Shown in pieces: positions 28,000 through 40,029 of a stretch of DNA of 64,000 nt (positions are counted from its first letter, which is position 1; each line of letters begins with the position of its first letter). Source of the DNA: Pholis gunnellus (taxonomy: Eukaryota; Chordata; Actinopteri; Perciformes; Pholidae); the NCBI GenBank assembly GCA_910591455.2, contig OU342809.1:9813815-9877814 (forward strand). Reading direction: 5' to 3'. Position numbers and translations under genes: made by a program. The notes beneath the pieces were generated by a model. That model made no database searches and was not told the origin of the DNA. It saw nothing but the letters and a program-made list of their open reading frames with translations.

Positions 28000-29531
28000 A
28001 AATATTGATAAAAATGATCGTGTAATGTTTTCAGTTGATTTAGTGGTGTTAAACTTTAGTTTAACCTCGTACCTTTCGAACTAAATATCGTTGTAATTAT
28101 TAAAGTTTGCTTTGCCTTTACCAGAGTCGTTAAAAGGATGCTAACGCCGGTGAATTAGCCGTGCGCCGCTATTGGCGTAATCCATCCAAACTTCTATCCT
28201 CGTTGTGAACACTGGGTGCTGATGGTTTTTCGGGGATATTCGCTTGTTACAGGGTCGCCAAAATGACCATCAATGCTGTTTACACATCCGGGAACGTAGT
28301 TCTGTCCTTCACAATGAGATATCACGCTTCAACAACTCCAAATTGTGCAATAAAAGCTCCTTAATTTCCGTCTGAGTGTATACCACCACCTGCTGGATGT
28401 TTTGTTAAACTCTTCTCATGTCAATCACTGGCAAAACACCAGCTGATGCATGGAATTTAACAATTATGTACACATATATTGTGTATAACAATTACTATCA
28501 TAACACACAGTGCAGAGTAAGAGTTCTATTACAACTATTCATGATTGAAAAGCTATATTGTTAAAGGGAAAGACTAATAACTTGTGCAAATGATTGAAAA
28601 AATGATGCAAATATTTATTTAAAAACAAACAAAACAAAATTAAATAAAAAATCCGGACACAAATGGCATTTAAAATAATCCTCCTCATCATCCAGCTCCT
28701 CGTCCCAGCCCACACTCACAGTGTGACACCATGTGTGGCAGCACTAGACCCACGACTTGATATCTGCAGATACCTTGTTTTATTCCCTCTTTTACATTTT
28801 TAGAGCACTGAAGAGACAAATTGATCCAGGATATATCAAGACTCAAGCAAAGACTGATTGGAGACACGTGTTTAGGGGACCACAATGAATTCAAGTAAGA
28901 AAGATATTTCTATTCAAAAGTGATAACCCTCAAGATACACTTGAAGGTCTTACGAGAGCGACTGTTGACATGATTACAATTCCTTACACATCATAGGACC
29001 AGTAAAACAGTCTCCACGTGTCTCCATAAAACCAAATTATAATATTTATATTCCTTCAATATGGAACGGTCGATGTCGCATGGTCAAAAACTGTTTGCTC
29101 CCTGCCGAATCAGCAACACCTGTATGAAATGACCCAACTGATTATGTACCTGTGCACTACGCCCCCATGTGGTGGGAGGTTGTACAAAACAAAAACAACA
29201 AAAATGGCTGTTACAGTAGTCAAAAAAGTATTTCTATGGTTATTCTTGTTGGTCCTTGCACCAGTTGAGTAAGATTGAACTGGTCTGTTTCTGACGTTTC
29301 TTCCTATCTAATGGAATTTATTCTTCAGAATTTCCTGATTGCTGGGTTTAGCCCCTTTGATTTCTGTTTGGAAGGATTTTGATTGTCGGAACTCGTATTT
29401 TCATTAGTATTCCCAAATGACTAATTGCACTAATGCTGTCAACTTCAGCAACATCACACACAGAGAACTGTTGGGTTAATGTTTGGTAAATGTTGAATTT
29501 TGCACACAAAACCAACATTTTATTTTTCATG
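28000..29531. other. Intergenic, no gene seen
   Basis: AT-rich in its second half. No convincing exon, RNA gene or recognisable repeat. The right end should hold the ugt 3' UTR. Confidence 0.5.
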
Positions 29532-31136
29532 TCATTCATGTTTAACCTTTTTCCCAACAAGAATAATTCTCCACAGTAACATTACAATTGAAATACAGGT
29601 GAATGTTACAAGCAAAACAACTGCCAACAAAGCAGCAATGACATCAATAGAGTTGTAAACAAACCAGGACATTTTGGTGGACTGAGTCTGCAGATGACGG
29701 GCTCCTTTATGTCTGATGACATATTCTATCCAAAACACTGCCTGGTCCAGTGGTTTCATGGGCTGATCTCCGTTCAGCCTTGAGAGCCTCTGCATGTTTT
29801 CCCTGTAAGAGGAATTGTAAAGAGTCGTCTTGAGGGCATCTGCAAAGATGTGTCTGTCAAGTTCGGCAATATCAACAATCACAGCTCCTCCCTTTGCTCT
29901 GATTCTGGAGAGGTTATCAGGCTGGTCAAAGAATAAAGGAAGTCCAACTACAGGAACTCCGTGATAAATTGCCTCCTGAACCCCGTTAGTGCCTCCGTGG
30001 GTCACAAACACTCGCGTCTTGGGATGTCCTAAGAGGTCTTTCTGTGGCAGCCAGTTGACCATTAATGTGTTGTTGCCTAGGTTGGCTGGCCTTTGTCCCA
30101 TATACCTCCATACGACCTTCTGAGGCAGCTGGGCGAATGCTGCAGCAATCTCCTCAGCGATATCTTGAGGGAGCTTCCCGACCAAAGTTCCTAAGGTCAT
30201 CATAACGACCCCGTGATCTCCAGAGCTCTGGACAAACTCCTCCAAGTCTGCAGGGAGTGGCTTTGGGGGCTTGCACTGAAATCCACCCATGTAGATTATA
30301 TTTGGCATTGTTGGACGTGGAAATTCAAAGACAAAATCATTCCTCATAAGCCAGATGTCTGCATCCAGAAAAAATGTTGAGTAATCCACATCGGGACCAA
30401 AGTACTTTTTAACTACTGGTTTGTAATGAGGTTCCGTGATTAATGACATTGTGTACATCCCTAAAATATAGCTCAAAACATTCTTTATTCTTTGTGGGAA
30501 GGTCATCTTATCTGTCAACTCTGTTGCAGTGAAAGGAATGTATGACAAAGGTGAGGGGGCCATAAGGAAATGAGCTTCACCTTGAATGGTCCACCTGACA
30601 TTAAAAACAAGAGGAACTTGGAGCCGACGTGCCAGCATTGCCCCGGTACCGACACCAGGGTCGGTCAAAACTACATCATATTTGGCTTCATGGAAAGACT
30701 GCATCAGGTTTTCATCTTCAAACATTTGAATGGCCACTTCACTCATTCCCTTATGGAGCTGAGAGAACTGTCCCACAACCAGCCGCTCCATTTTAATTCG
30801 ATTCCAGATTTTAGACCAAAAAGATGCATGCCTACCCTGAAGCCGGATCTCCAGCTGTCGAGACAAAAAGTCTTCAAAGTAGTTTTGCTCAAATCCACCA
30901 GGACTAGGAACAGTGACAGAAGTGTAGAGCGGAGACTTTTCACTGATGTACCAGCTATCGGTCGCCCGAACCACAGTGATCTCGTGGCCTTTGGCATGCA
31001 GCTCCTCTATGATTACTTTCATATTTAGCCAATGGCTTCCGTCCAATGGGAACACCAGGATTTTGCCCCCAGATGCACTGGAGAGTTGAATCAAGAGTAT
31101 AGCAAAGGTGATCAGAGACAAGGAAAGCACCTTCAT
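29532..31136 (-). CDS. UDP-glucuronosyltransferase, ugt5-like, single coding exon
   Basis: ER membrane enzyme that transfers glucuronic acid (or a related sugar) from a UDP-sugar to small lipophilic acceptors (phase II detoxification). 534 residues, the normal UGT length. An N-terminal signal peptide (LSLITFAILLIQLSSASG) precedes PLDGSHW with the catalytic His (H35) and VLTDPG with its partner Asp (D159). The UGT signature runs from VNWLPQKDLLGHPKTRVFVT through HGGTN...[23 protein letters not shown]-terminal TM helix and a short basic tail ending KVKHE (K-x-K-x-x, ER retrieval) follow. All coding lies in one exon, as I recall for teleost UGT5 genes, unlike split UGT1/UGT2. The ATG at 31136 is chosen because a TTTTTTTAG acceptor lies just upstream (exon start 31155), making a non-coding first exon likely. 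Open throughout, no damage seen. Confidence 0.93.
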   Translation of the reverse strand: MKVLSLSLITFAILLIQLSSASGGKILVFPLDGSHWLNMKVIIEELHAKGHEITVVRATDSWYISEKSPLYTSVTVPSPGGFEQNYFEDFLSRQLEIRLQGRHASFWSKIWNRIKMERLVVGQFSQLHKGMSEVAIQMFEDENLMQSFHEAKYDVVLTDPGVGTGAMLARRLQVPLVFNVRWTIQGEAHFLMAPSPLSYIPFTATELTDKMTFPQRIKNVLSYILGMYTMSLITEPHYKPVVKKYFGPDVDYSTFFLDADIWLMRNDFVFEFPRPTMPNIIYMGGFQCKPPKPLPADLEEFVQSSGDHGVVMMTLGTLVGKLPQDIAEEIAAAFAQLPQKVVWRYMGQRPANLGNNTLMVNWLPQKDLLGHPKTRVFVTHGGTNGVQEAIYHGVPVVGLPLFFDQPDNLSRIRAKGGAVIVDIAELDRHIFADALKTTLYNSSYRENMQRLSRLNGDQPMKPLDQAVFWIEYVIRHKGARHLQTQSTKMSWFVYNSIDVIAALLAVVLLVTFTCISIVMLLWRIILVGKKVKHE

Positions 31137-31155
31137 AGTGGAGTCCCTCAGAGAC
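31137..31155 (-). promoter_or_regulatory. ugt 5' UTR start of coding exon (splice acceptor)
   Basis: TGTGCTTTTTTTAG immediately precedes 31155 on minus; 19 nt of 5' UTR then lead to the ATG. The upstream non-coding exon was not located. Confidence 0.6.
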
Positions 31156-32589
31156 CTAAAAAAAGCACAAAAGGAGATCAAAATGCAATTGTTTCCCTTT
31201 ATAACATGAAATACAGTGGTGGGTAATAACTAAGTGTTTTAACTCAAGTACTGTTCTTGTCATTTGTATTTACTTTTACTTTAAGAAACATTTCCCCTCT
31301 ATGAACTTCTGAGATGGCCTCATTTATACAACAGTTTGAGGCCAAAGTACACAAAACAATAAATGAAATAACATTTTCAAACTTAAGTTTAAGGGTCTAA
31401 TATTATCTTTTGTTAAACTTTACACATACAGTACACGCAACTACCAAGACTTGCACTGACCATGTCTCAACAAAACACACATTCCATGGCTGTTTTACTT
31501 TACGTGTGCATAACAGAGCTTTTTATTAACACTTACCTAAATCAAGAGGTACAGGAAAGACAATCCAACTTCAAAGTGTCAGTTCAACAACTGTATTTGT
31601 TATTTGATAAGTTGTTCTGTACAGTTGGAAAGGAAGAAAGGTGAATGAACCTCGTAGTGTGCCAAAGTCATGACCGGCTGGCATGTAGTAACACGTAGTG
31701 TACTATGAACAGCTCTGTTGTATAAGAAGGTGTGTACTGCTGCAGAAAACATCCCTGTTATATAATATGTGTTCTGACCGCAACAAGAGTTCATATTTAG
31801 TTGTAAGCACAACACGTTGATCTGTTGGGCCATCTAGTGTCAAGTTAGTGTATTTTATGTTAAATTGCTCTTGATTGTTTACCTGAAGAGAGCAGTAATA
31901 AAAACCAGTACATTTTTTCACAGCCTCGTTTGGGCTTCTAACCCTTTAAAACTAAGTTACTTTGTGGACCTCGTCACAGGTTGCATACAGGGGATGGCCC
32001 AGTCTAACAGAGAGTTTTCCCTCCCATAATGTTTTATCTGAATACTTCTCAGGGACTTGAAGATGTACAGTTACACAATATTCAAATGCAATCAGCAAAG
32101 AAAACATGAACATTTATTAGGTAGAAATATAATACATTGTGCTTTAATGTCCTGTTAATCAATTCAAGGCCCCTAAGATTCGTCTTGGGACTTTGTTGGG
32201 GGGTCCTGACCAATAAAGATAAGTAAAGTAAAACATGTTTTACAGTACTGTATCAGTAAACATTTGGACGGGTCTGTCTCCTATGACAGAGTGCCCAGAG
32301 TACGCTCTGCCGCTCCGAGTGTGGAGCTCTGAATAACTGAGCGGTGCATTCCAACAGCGCTCAAAATGTATGAGAAAAAGAATATGTTCTTTGAACTTTA
32401 AAGCATGTGAACATAGTCTACTAGTAGAAATGGAAATACAAGTATACTTGTGTAAATTAGCATCCTCTTTAAATAAAAAAGATTGTAAAGAGGCTGCATT
32501 CCAAATGTATGTGTGTTAGGAAACCATGACATATTAAGGTGAAACCTTATTTTGTGAATCGAACAAATCTCATTATCATAGAGTATTTA

Positions 32590-33420
32590 TACTAATGCTG
32601 TCAACGTTAGCAACATCACACAGAGAACTGTTGGGTTCATGTTTGGTAAATCTTGAATTTTGCACACAAAACCAACATTTTATTTTTCATGTCATTCATT
32701 TTTTTCCAACAAAAATAATTCTCCACAGTAACTGTACAATTGAAATGCAGGTGAATGTTACAAGCAACACATCTGCCAACAAAGCAGCAATGACATCAAT
32801 AGAGTTGTAAATAAACCAGGACATTTTGGTGGACTGATTTGCTCTGATTCTGGAGAGGTTATCAGGCTGGTCAAAGAATAGAGGAAGTCCAACTACAGGA
32901 ACAGAAGCTCTGGACAAACTCCTCCAAGTCTGCAGGGAGTGGCTTTGGGGGCTTGCACTGAAATCCACCCATGTAGATTATATGGTAACAGCTCTGTAAA
33001 GGTTATTGATTAATCAGCTCTCACCTTTTTCTCAGTAAACTCAATACAATTTGCATATTGCTGTCACATGATACTCTGATCCGTTGGAGTGTTTACCAAC
33101 CTTCTGGGCAACACTACATTACTTTTGACCCCTCGTCACAGGTTGCATACAGGTGATGGCCAGGTCAAAGACACAGTTTTCCCTCTCAGAATGTTTTACC
33201 TGAATACTTTTTCAGGGACTAGAAGATGTACACTTATACATATGTATAATTATACATATCATTATTTACAATTGTACATCTTCAAATTCAAATGCAAAAA
33301 AGCAAGGATTAAAAAACATAAACATAATTATGTAGAAATAAATTACTCATGACCCCTCGGATGTATTTTGGGACTTTGTTGCGGGTCCTGACCCTCAGGT
33401 TGAAAACCACTGCTCCAATC
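32590..33420 (-). pseudogene. Collapsed tandem duplicate of the ugt locus
   Basis: 32595-32840 copies the 3' UTR and the last ~55 codons of the intact gene (29429-29690). A short piece for [20 protein letters not shown] follows, then a piece corresponding to the [19 protein letters not shown] region (about 30231-30299), with the intervening sequence deleted. The joins break the frame (the GGFQC piece is read out of frame). No start, signal peptide, catalytic His or most of the sugar-binding domain remains. Sequence at about 33120-33235 copies the region upstream of the intact gene (31965-32085), so the whole locus was duplicated in tandem and then lost its interior. Confidence 0.85.
33345..33412 (-). 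repeat. hAT-type short element end
   Basis: gcgggtcctgaccctcaggt followed by tgaaaaccactgc is the mirror of the cagtggttttcaacctgggg terminus of abundant fish hAT-derived short elements. A related remnant (gggggtcctgacc) is at about 32200, in the matching place of the duplicated unit. Confidence 0.45.
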
Positions 33421-34372
33421 TTTGCTTAGTTGTAATAACTTAAAATAAAATAAAAGGGATTTGAGGTCTTCTGCTAAAGTTAGGATTTAGGTGTTTATAG
33501 AATCAGTATCTGCATGACAAAAGCGTAAAGGTAAATTGAGACCTTTTTATAATGTTCTCTATAGATGTGGCACACACATGCATTTCTTTTATTTGTTCTG
33601 CTTATGGTGAAAAAGAGAACACTGAATCACACACAACTACAAAAGGGACCAAGGTTGATCTGAGAGCTAAAAGAGGAGCTTTAATTATACCAAGCGAACA
33701 ACTTGCCTGGTAATCAAGCCTTTTTCTGACTGCTATTTAAGAAAGGCATTTGATTAATCCTGTTTTCGGGGCCCAAAGGCAAATATTTGCTACTGGGCCC
33801 CTGTTTTCCTGCAAGTTCCCATCAAGTACAGAGGACACTATAAATGGTATAGCTTTTAGCCCAGAAGCCATCCAGTACTTAATAAAATAATAATTGTGTC
33901 CGTCAAGCCATGAAAACCTTGCACTATAGAGAGCACTATAAACTAAAAGCATTTAAAAGTTCGAAATAGGACCACACAGTAATGTAGTGCATTTCATATT
34001 GTTCTGTTGTGGTAAAAAAAATTGCAATTAATCAAATATTCCCCCCCAAAAACGCACACACTGAGGCCCTGGGGTTTTTGAGGCCCCTGGAGGTCTACTG
34101 TCCCCACTCACTTCCAAATAAAATGATGTCATGTAATAATAACAAAATAACACAATCAAATAAAACATAATTAAGTTCTTTCAAATTGTAGTTGTACACT
34201 GTCAGTACTGTCAGATTCCTGTGACAGTGTTCACCAAAGACCTAACCCTCCAGCCCTTTGTTGTTGTTCTCACGCTAATGTGCGAGATCCGTAGACCCGA
34301 CTCAACTGCGCGGTCACATTCCGCCCCGACTTCCCTTCTGCCAGCGGCCTGGTGGTTTGAGATGAGTAGAAG
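33420..34372. other. Intergenic, ube2q2 upstream region
   Basis: No coding exon seen up to 34372. The last ~150 bp are GC-rich with ctcaactgcgcggtcacatt and should contain the ube2q2 promoter and 5' UTR. No TATA box. Confidence 0.5.
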
Positions 34373-37300
34373 ATGTCGGTTTCGGGGCTGAAGGCCGAAT
34401 TGAAGTTTTTGGAGTCCATTTTTGACCCAAACCACGAACGATTCAGAATAATAGACTGGAAACCAGACGAACTCAGTTGCCAATTCAACGTAACAGGAGA
34501 GAAGCCGCTGATCATTCACTGCAACATCACGGTAAGTCCAGGCCACAAGCTAACCACCGACTATCGACTGGAACCAAATCATTCCGCGGAAGGTTCCGTG
34601 TTTACAAATTAACCACGATTTCAGTGTTCACTTTTTATTTTCATGTCGTGTTCAAAGCCACCAATATTCAATAAACCGTGTGGATTAAAGAAAACAACAC
34701 AGCACTATAGTGCTAAATATACTTTGGAAAAGTGTAGAAGAATACGTCGTTTAGGAACGACGCTGCGGTAGCTCTCCGCTAGCCTGTTAGCTCGCCTTGT
34801 TAGCCTAAATAACTGCTACTGTTTGCTACAGCTGCTAACTTTCTAGTTACTGAACTGAACCCTTATCTAATTTAATGTTAACATTATTTAACGTTTCACA
34901 ATATCATGGCTGTTTTAACAAAAATAAATTTAATAAGAACGCATTTATCTACACAGGCATACGGCTGAATGTTCCCGTTGATATATATTAAATAGAGGCG
35001 GTTTAATGGACTGTTGTTCCACAGTGTTTTTGTGCTTTTTCAGTAAATAGACGGATCCCTGTGGCGAACGTGAAATAACACTGACGTTAACGGTTCTCTT
35101 TATCAGGACACCAAACTATGTAGAAAGCGACATAATGACGACAACAGCTAGTGTTCACTATATTATACTTAACTAAGAATGTGAGCTTAGCTGTAAACGT
35201 ATTATGATTACGTAGATTTTATTTTTTTAACATGTATTTCAACACCAACTCTTTGAAGCGGTGTGTATACATTATCAGTATTGTAAATAATATTGGAGCG
35301 TGTGCAGAACGCATTAAGTCAACCGTGAGGTTGTGTAGGTGATGTCACTAACAACCGAGGCTCACTCTTTGTGTCACTGCAGCTGTATTTGTATGGTTCA
35401 GGGGGTGCAGATCACTCACACACACACCATCCTAACATCCTGACCACATCCTCCTCTCCTCCACTCACGCAGTTACACTTCTGCTCGATTTTTGAGACAC
35501 ACAGACACGGCCTCTTAAAATGATTTTATAGGCCATGTCGTGTCGAGACTTAAGCTGTGTCAAGTCGTCCGCATCTACGCAATCTCAAAGATGCCAGAGT
35601 ACATTAAGTAATCGCGATATGAATTTAGGAAATAAGAAGTGAGTAAGTCAGTCAATCCGGTACCCCAAGCTCTGCACATTTCCCACGTCTGATTAGCTGG
35701 ATCATGTGTGGTCACCACACACCTGATTTAGACAATCAGTTATAAGGAGAGCAGCTAGAGATGCACCGGGTTGTATGGGGCCTGAATTTGGCTTTATGAT
35801 GATTAGTGCTGATAGAGAGATAACTGAAATGTTGAATAGCGCTCACTTCAACACACAAGTCATGATTATGCATCCACTTTTTCTGAATGCTCTGATACAC
35901 GATGCATGGCGCTTGACAACGCATACGTGTCTCTGAATACCAAACAATGATGCCACAGTCGTCATACGAGGTAATTAAAATCAAATTAAACGGTTATTGT
36001 GAAGTACTTTAAACCCTACGTGACTAACATCATACTTATACAACTACGTTTAGTTGTCAAATTACTTTTGTTGGAGAGTTGTAAAGATGGGAGTCTTTCC
36101 TGTTTCTGACAACTGGTCCTTATATAACATGACGCTGTATCATACACTCCCACAGTCATGACCAACCCATCTGTCACCATATACCGAAACATCACCATTG
36201 CTGTATAACTAAGTGCAGTATTTTCCATTCTGGAAATTGGACTTGGGATCCTTACCTCTAAAATGATTACCAGTACGCTACTTACCGTACGTACCACACA
36301 CTTGATGCACAAATATATATATTTTTAACTCCATTTTACCATAATCTCCTGGAATGAAGAATTAGCCCTTTATCATTCATTCTGTTGCATCTTCAGTCAT
36401 CAACTGACGGTTGAACATTATTTAGGAAATATATTAAGATTGAAGATGCAGCACTCAGCCGCTTGTCGTCCAGCACTGTCCTAAAGCTGGCAAATCATTT
36501 TGTTCAGTGGGTGTCTATGTGGGCTACGACATGCTGTCTGAAATCATTTATAGCTTTAAGATATTCCTGGGCAACATTTTGGTTTGGTGGTTCTCTGTTA
36601 AGTGTTAATATACAATGTGTAGACAATAAAAACCATTAAATGTCCATGTCCCGCTGTTGCAGGAATCTTATCCCTCAACGCCCCCAATATGGTTTGTTGA
36701 CTCCGATGATCCGAGTCTGGCCGAGGTGTTGGAGCGCTTAGAGGATGTGAGAAAAGGCAGCACATTGGTAAGTTGGCTGATGTGGATCCAGCTTCAGAAT
36801 GAGAATGAGAACGTGGACAGTGGAAACTTGGTGGAATTGTTTAATCGCAGTAAATTGATGTCTTGTCTTCACGATTCCACCCGCAGCTCCTTCAGCAGTT
36901 GAAGCGCCTCATCTGTGATCTCTGTCGGCTTTACAACCTGCCACAACATCCAGATGTGGAAATGCTCGACCAGCCTCTGCCCACTGGACCGATTACCCAA
37001 GAGCGAAAGGTACTCACTTGAACAAGAGTCAAATGCACTGTCGCATTTGTGTTGCATTTTAAAACTCAGTGTTTGTCAACTCACAACGTTTCTCATCACT
37101 GCAGCATGGGCCGTCAGATGAGGTGACATCTGAGGAGGAGGAAGAGGAAGAAATGGGAGAGGTACCTATGTGTATTAATGACAGTTCATAGCTTAAAGGT
37201 GCACTTTGTTTTACATCCTGTTTCTAAACACAATTGATACGCTAACAGCAGGACATTGACCTGGACCAAGACCTGGACCATTACGACATGAAAGAAGAGG

Positions 37301-40029
37301 AGCCAGTTGATGGGAAGAAGTCAGAAGATGACGGGATAGAAAAAGAAAATCTGGCCATCTTGGAGAAGATTCGTAAGAACCAGAGGCAGGATCACTTGAA
37401 TGTAAGCGCTCATTTGGGGTCTTTTCCTTTCTTTATTTAGTTTTGGTGACCGTAACGTAACACATTCTGTTTGCCGAGGAGTTCGAAACACTGTACCTCA
37501 GCCCGAATAACGTTCACAAACTGTAACTACCACCTGAAAATGACACGATGGGAAACGTTGATCGCAGGACATAAAGTCTCATTCGTTATTCCTTCTGTCA
37601 GTTTCATCGTGTTCAGATCAACACTAACACTGCTTCCAAAATGCAGACTCATCGTTCCTTTCACTGCTGACACTGTGCGGCTGCTGCCGCAGAGAGAAAA
37701 GCACGGCCGGCCAGCAAAAAGTTTAGTTTGCATCGGGCAACGCAGAGGATAAAAGATGTCAGCTGAAATCAGGAACAAAACACCTGGCAATAGTCGGTTA
37801 AATGATCCAACGTTAATGGCTGAATTTATTCAGATTATATGAAGGTCAACATCTTAAAATAGCTGTTATTGGAACACTTCATGCTCTAACGTTTCTCTTA
37901 TGGGCTCATAGAAGAAGAGTTTAGTAACTTAAAAATGCTCAATTGTAACATTGTCGATTGACAGTAAATGCACAGGACCTCCACCTCGGGATGTCTATAG
38001 TATTCTGCGTCTTCTTTTTTGTCCCGGTGTCTTACCGTCGGGGTGATTTGTGTTGCAGGGTGCAGTGTCTGGCTCTGTGCAGGCCTCAGACCGCCTCATG
38101 AAGGAACTCAGGGAGATCTACAGATCACAGAGTTACAAGACAGGTGACCACAGTGACACGTTGCCCCGCAGTGATGACTTTTAACGTTCGAACATCTCAT
38201 CGGCAGATTGAAGTAAAGCTCTGTGTTCGTGTGTTTCCGCAGGTATTTATTCATGTGAACTAGTCGGTGACAGCCTTTATGAATGGCACGTCAAGTTAAG
38301 GATGTAAGTGCCCACATTCATTTGCTTTTACATTTTCAAATATTGTGTTAAATGTTGTTTTCCTGTTAGATTTGACTTGTTGTTCTGTATTACAGGGTAG
38401 ACCCAGATAGTCCGTTACATAGTGACATGCAGGTCTTAAAAGAAAAAGAAGGAGTGGACTACATTCTGCTCGATTTCTCTTATAAAGTGAGTCCTGTAAC
38501 AATATTTGTCAATCGTTTTATTCGGGGAAAGAGTTTTCTCGAGACTCAAGGTGTGTTTTCTTTTCTTCACATGACAGGATAATTTTCCTTTTGACCCACC
38601 TTTTGTCCGGGTTGTCTCCCCCGTGCTCTCCGGAGGGTGAGTGTGATCTCCTCTGTTTGCAAATGAAATGCGCTGATGAAAGTTCAGTCACTGGGACTTG
38701 GTCCACATTTGTTGTGGGCACAATTTAGAGAGGCAAATGTTTTGCATTTTGCAGATGTGTTGATAGGGTGCTTTGCTTGCTTACAGCCTAATGCGAAAAT
38801 CTTTGCGAAAATCTCTCCCACAAGGCAAATCCAGATATTGTGAACTCAATGTGAAGCACAACAAATTTGCAAAAAGTCAAGTGATCTAATTAACATACCT
38901 GGTATATTCGTGTATATCATGCAACACTCAATTTTTATGCTGAATCTGTATCTTTTCATTGCAGTTATGTTCTAGGAGGAGGGGCCTTGTGCATGGAGCT
39001 TCTCACAAAACAGGTTTGTAAATGACTTTAATACATGGCATCACATCATTTTCCTCAACTTACAACAGCAGAATGAATGTCTTTCTGTGTGTTTTCAGGG
39101 CTGGAGCAGTGCCTATTCCATAGAATCTGTCATTATGCAGATAAATGCAACTTTGGTGAAAGGAAAAGCCAGGGTGCAGTTTGGAGCCAATAAGGTAAGT
39201 GATGTCGTTAGTCCGGTCTCTATCCGATGTCACTCTCCCTCTGTGTGCGTTGTTATCGGAGCTGCTTTTACACAGCCGGGCTGGCCGTGCATGTGTTTAG
39301 TCCATGTGAGCGTGCCACACTCGTTAGCTCAAAGCCAGTCAGCAAAGCACAGAGAAGCTCGGACTACAACTCCCACAAGAGAGAGAGACTTCATTCTCTG
39401 CTCAGGTAGACATCATTAGGATATAATAATGATATGCTGCTATATTTACGCTCTGAATATTGTATGGAGAGCTTTTCAAATGAACACGGTGGCACAACAT
39501 GTTGTTTGACCGCCTCTAAATTTCAAAGTGTGTATAGCTGTTTCAATTGGCAGTGAGAGGCCGTGAGTCCTATAAATGGTGATACTAACGCGCACACTTC
39601 AGGACAGTTTCTCATTTACGGTTGTCATGATGCGGCACACGGTTACACATGACGAGTAGTTTTTATCATAGTTACATTGAATCATAGTTACACCCATCAT
39701 TTGTATCTTGAATCCAGAGGATTTAGCTGTAGAGGAAATTCCATCAGACCGCAAGATGGCGAGAAAGAGTTATAGGAGAGAGAGAGAGATGTCAGACACC
39801 AACCAATTTCTGTGCACCTAACGAAACATTGTTTGTTTTTCAGAACCAGTACAATCTTGCCAGAGCACAACAATCGTACAAATCCCTTGTGCAGATTCAT
39901 GAAAAGAATGGTGAGTACATGTTACCGTTGGGCCTCAGTAGACACACACAGTGGTTTGGATCCATCGGCAAAGGGGTTTGTCTTTCTGTTTCTACAGGCT
40001 GGTACACACCACCTAAAGAGGACGGATAA
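34373..40029 (+). CDS. ube2q2: Ubiquitin-conjugating enzyme E2 Q2 (complete)
   Basis: E2 enzyme that accepts ubiquitin from E1 as a thioester. Thirteen coding exons: 34373-34531, 36663-36767, 36887-37009, 37105-37161, 37252-37401, 38059-38143, 38243-38303, 38396-38486, 38578-38636, 38965-39013, 39099-39194, 39844-39910 and 39998-40029. All are GT-AG and in phase, giving 377 residues (about 375 in human). The RWD-like N-terminus [18 protein letters not shown] is followed by an acidic linker ([17 protein letters not shown]), then the UBC domain from about residue 200. The catalytic Cys is at about 306 in [20 protein letters not shown], and the protein ends [10 protein letters not shown]. The N-terminal Gln/Gly-rich extension of UBE2Q1 is absent, which supports Q2. 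Confidence 0.96.
38965..39013 (+). CDS. ube2q2: ube2q2 exon 10: active-site cysteine
   Basis: 49-bp exon encoding [16 protein letters not shown] (first codon split). The Cys in ALCMEL is the ubiquitin-accepting residue of the UBE2Q family, present here, so the enzyme is predicted to be active. Confidence 0.92.

Noticed and set aside
31137..31181. Upstream in-frame extension of the ugt ORF (FCAFFRSLRDST)
   Set aside because: It crosses a clear splice acceptor, and the signal peptide fits the ATG at 31136.
34211..34546. Minus-strand ORFs opposite ube2q2 exon 1
   Set aside because: Antisense shadows of a conserved coding exon; no splice support.
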